6,897 bases of DNA. It comes from UBA9732 sp963609725. GTDB taxonomy: Bacteria > Spirochaetota > Spirochaetia > Sphaerochaetales > Sphaerochaetaceae. The DNA lies in NCBI GenBank assembly GCA_963609725.1, contig CAVDLI010000079.1:1-6897 (forward strand), given 5' to 3'. The first letter of the stretch is position 1; each line of letters begins with the position of its first letter. The position numbers were made by a program, and so were the translations under genes. The notes under the pieces are model-generated. The model was given only the letters and a program-made list of their open reading frames with translations, was not told the origin of the DNA and made no database searches. This document shows positions 6,485 through 6,897 of this stretch, in pieces.

Positions 6485-6534
6485 TAATTTGCACGGTTTT
6501 TGCAAAAATCTCTTTTGATTGAAAATTAAAAACT

Positions 6535-6564
6535 AAACAAAAAAACCACGTTTTTTGTTTTTTT
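6535..6564 (+). terminator. Probable intrinsic terminator of topA
   Basis: AAACAAAAAA (6535-6544) pairs with TTTTTTGTTT (6551-6560) around a six-base loop, and the T-run continues to 6564. The stem has only one G-C pair, so it would be weak as RNA, but its position 50 nt after the topA stop and its T-tract fit a terminator. Confidence 0.5.
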
Positions 6565-6569
6565 GCTTA

Positions 6570-6615
6570 AAAAATAAACAAAATTACAAAGTTTTTGCAA
6601 ATTTTGTTTATTTTT
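6570..6615. terminator. AT-rich 16-bp palindrome, possible bidirectional terminator
   Basis: AAAAATAAACAAAATT (6570-6585) is perfectly complementary to 6600-6615, with a 14-base loop that contains TTTTTGCA. Each arm ends in T-rich sequence when read 5' to 3' on its own strand, and the element lies between the convergent topA and tRNA-Arg genes. A two-way terminator is the natural reading; the near absence of G-C pairs makes it a weak one. Confidence 0.5.
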
Positions 6616-6649
6616 ACTTCATCAACAAGCGTGCAGACCTTTCAAAAGA

Positions 6650-6723
6650 TGACCCTTGGGCGATTCGAACGCCCGACCCCTTCCTTAGGAGGGAAGTGCT
6701 CTATCCAGCTGAGCTAAAGGATC
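6650..6723 (-). tRNA. tRNA-Arg (anticodon CCT)
   Basis: The complement folds into a full cloverleaf of 74 nt: acceptor GATCCTT with AAGGGTC (one T-G pair), D stem GCTC/GAGC, anticodon stem CTTCC/GGAAG with loop CTCCTAA (anticodon CCT, reading the Arg codon AGG), a five-base variable loop GGGTC, T stem GGGCG/CGCCC with loop TTCGAAT, and discriminator A. The 3' CCA is not encoded (the next bases are TC), so it must be added by nucleotidyltransferase. No other tRNA is adjacent; it has its own promoter. Confidence 0.96.
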
Positions 6724-6733
6724 AACGCTACTT

Positions 6734-6762
6734 AGAATATTCAATAGGTATGATTTGGTCAA
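6734..6762 (-). promoter_or_regulatory. Promoter of the tRNA-Arg gene
   Basis: On the - strand TTGACC (complement of 6757-6762), a 17-base spacer and TATTCT (complement of 6734-6739) form a good housekeeping promoter. The -10 element ends ten bases before the mature tRNA 5' end, so the primary transcript would carry only a few extra 5' bases for RNase P to remove. Confidence 0.75.
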
Positions 6763-6784
6763 GAAATATGAAAAAGCTGACAAA

Positions 6785-6826
6785 AGAGGCTTTTGCAAGA
6801 CTGCATTTATTGTAAGACTGCTTTTA
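6785..6826. repeat. TGCATTTA/TTTTGCAA-type intergenic repeats
   Basis: GAGGCTTTTGCAA (6785-6797) is a variant of the arm of the hairpin at 3000-3047. It is followed by AAGACTGCATTTAT (6797-6810) and AAGACTGCTTTTAT (6813-6826, one or two units on). The same AAGACTGC junction precedes a unit in the topA leader (3833-3840), which ties this cluster to that repeat family. There is no gene in 6763-6897. Confidence 0.55.
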
Positions 6827-6847
6827 TTATTTTTGTAAATCAGGTTA

Positions 6848-6881
6848 ATTGAAAAAGTAAATGCAACACAAAGCCGTCCAA
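6848..6881 (-). repeat. Right arm of a 34-bp perfect inverted repeat
   Basis: The complement of these bases is identical to 17-50 over all 34 positions. Beyond the arm, AGTTGCATTT at 6887-6896 adds another partial TGCATTT unit at the window edge, in the opposite orientation. Confidence 0.9.
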
Positions 6882-6897
6882 GGTGAAGTTGCATTTT

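Noticed and set aside
6095..6505. Open reading frame of 136 codons on the - strand
   Set aside because: It is a shadow of the 3' end of topA, whose frame carries the conserved repeats; no ribosome site or family resemblance.
6555..6815. Open reading frame of 86 codons on the + strand containing WAIRTPDPFLRREV
   Set aside because: It runs antisense through the tRNA-Arg gene and a probable terminator; the recognisable peptide is just the translated complement of the tRNA, a classic false gene.
6685..6894. Open reading frame of 69 codons on the - strand
   Set aside because: It crosses the tRNA promoter, the 5' half of the tRNA and intergenic repeats; it has no protein-like features.

Overview
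The window is an AT-rich bacterial chromosome segment. It most resembles a host- or gut-associated spirochaete of the Treponema type. This is an inference, based on a spirochaete-style lipoprotein signal (LSSC), a topoisomerase I that ends in glycine/tyrosine repeats instead of zinc fingers, and intergenic DNA crowded with short degenerate repeats. No transposase, integrase, phage gene or CRISPR array is visible.

Layout from left to right: (1) a repeat-containing leader, 1-138; (2) a translationally coupled pair on the + strand, ychF (ribosome-associated ATPase, 139-1242) and a riboflavin kinase domain protein (1239-2015), which overlap by ATGA; (3) a convergent gene on the - strand for a lipoprotein of unknown function (2075-2851); (4) a divergent intergenic region holding a perfect 16-bp hairpin between two near-identical 14-bp direct repeats; (5) a small exported protein of unknown function on the + strand (3093-3755); (6) a near-consensus promoter, a leader built of degenerate 18-bp repeats, and topA (3959-6484); (7) two AT-rich hairpins; (8) a tRNA-Arg(CCT) gene on the - strand (6650-6723) with its own good promoter; (9) more repeats, ending in a 34-bp sequence that is a perfect inverted copy of positions 17-50.

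YchF, TopA and the tRNA serve translation and DNA topology; the two envelope/secreted proteins have no recognisable family. The most unusual gene is the riboflavin kinase. It lacks the FAD-synthetase half of a normal RibF and carries instead a C-terminal domain that reads as an OmpR/PhoB-type winged helix. A flavin-making enzyme joined to a DNA-binding-like fold suggests a flavin-responsive regulator, comparable in idea (not in homology of the extra domain) to Bacillus RibR or archaeal RbkR. The second theme is the family of small repeats (TGCATTTA-type 18-mers, TTTGCAAA hairpins, CTAGTG boxes). I noticed these only between genes, and several lie directly upstream of + strand genes.
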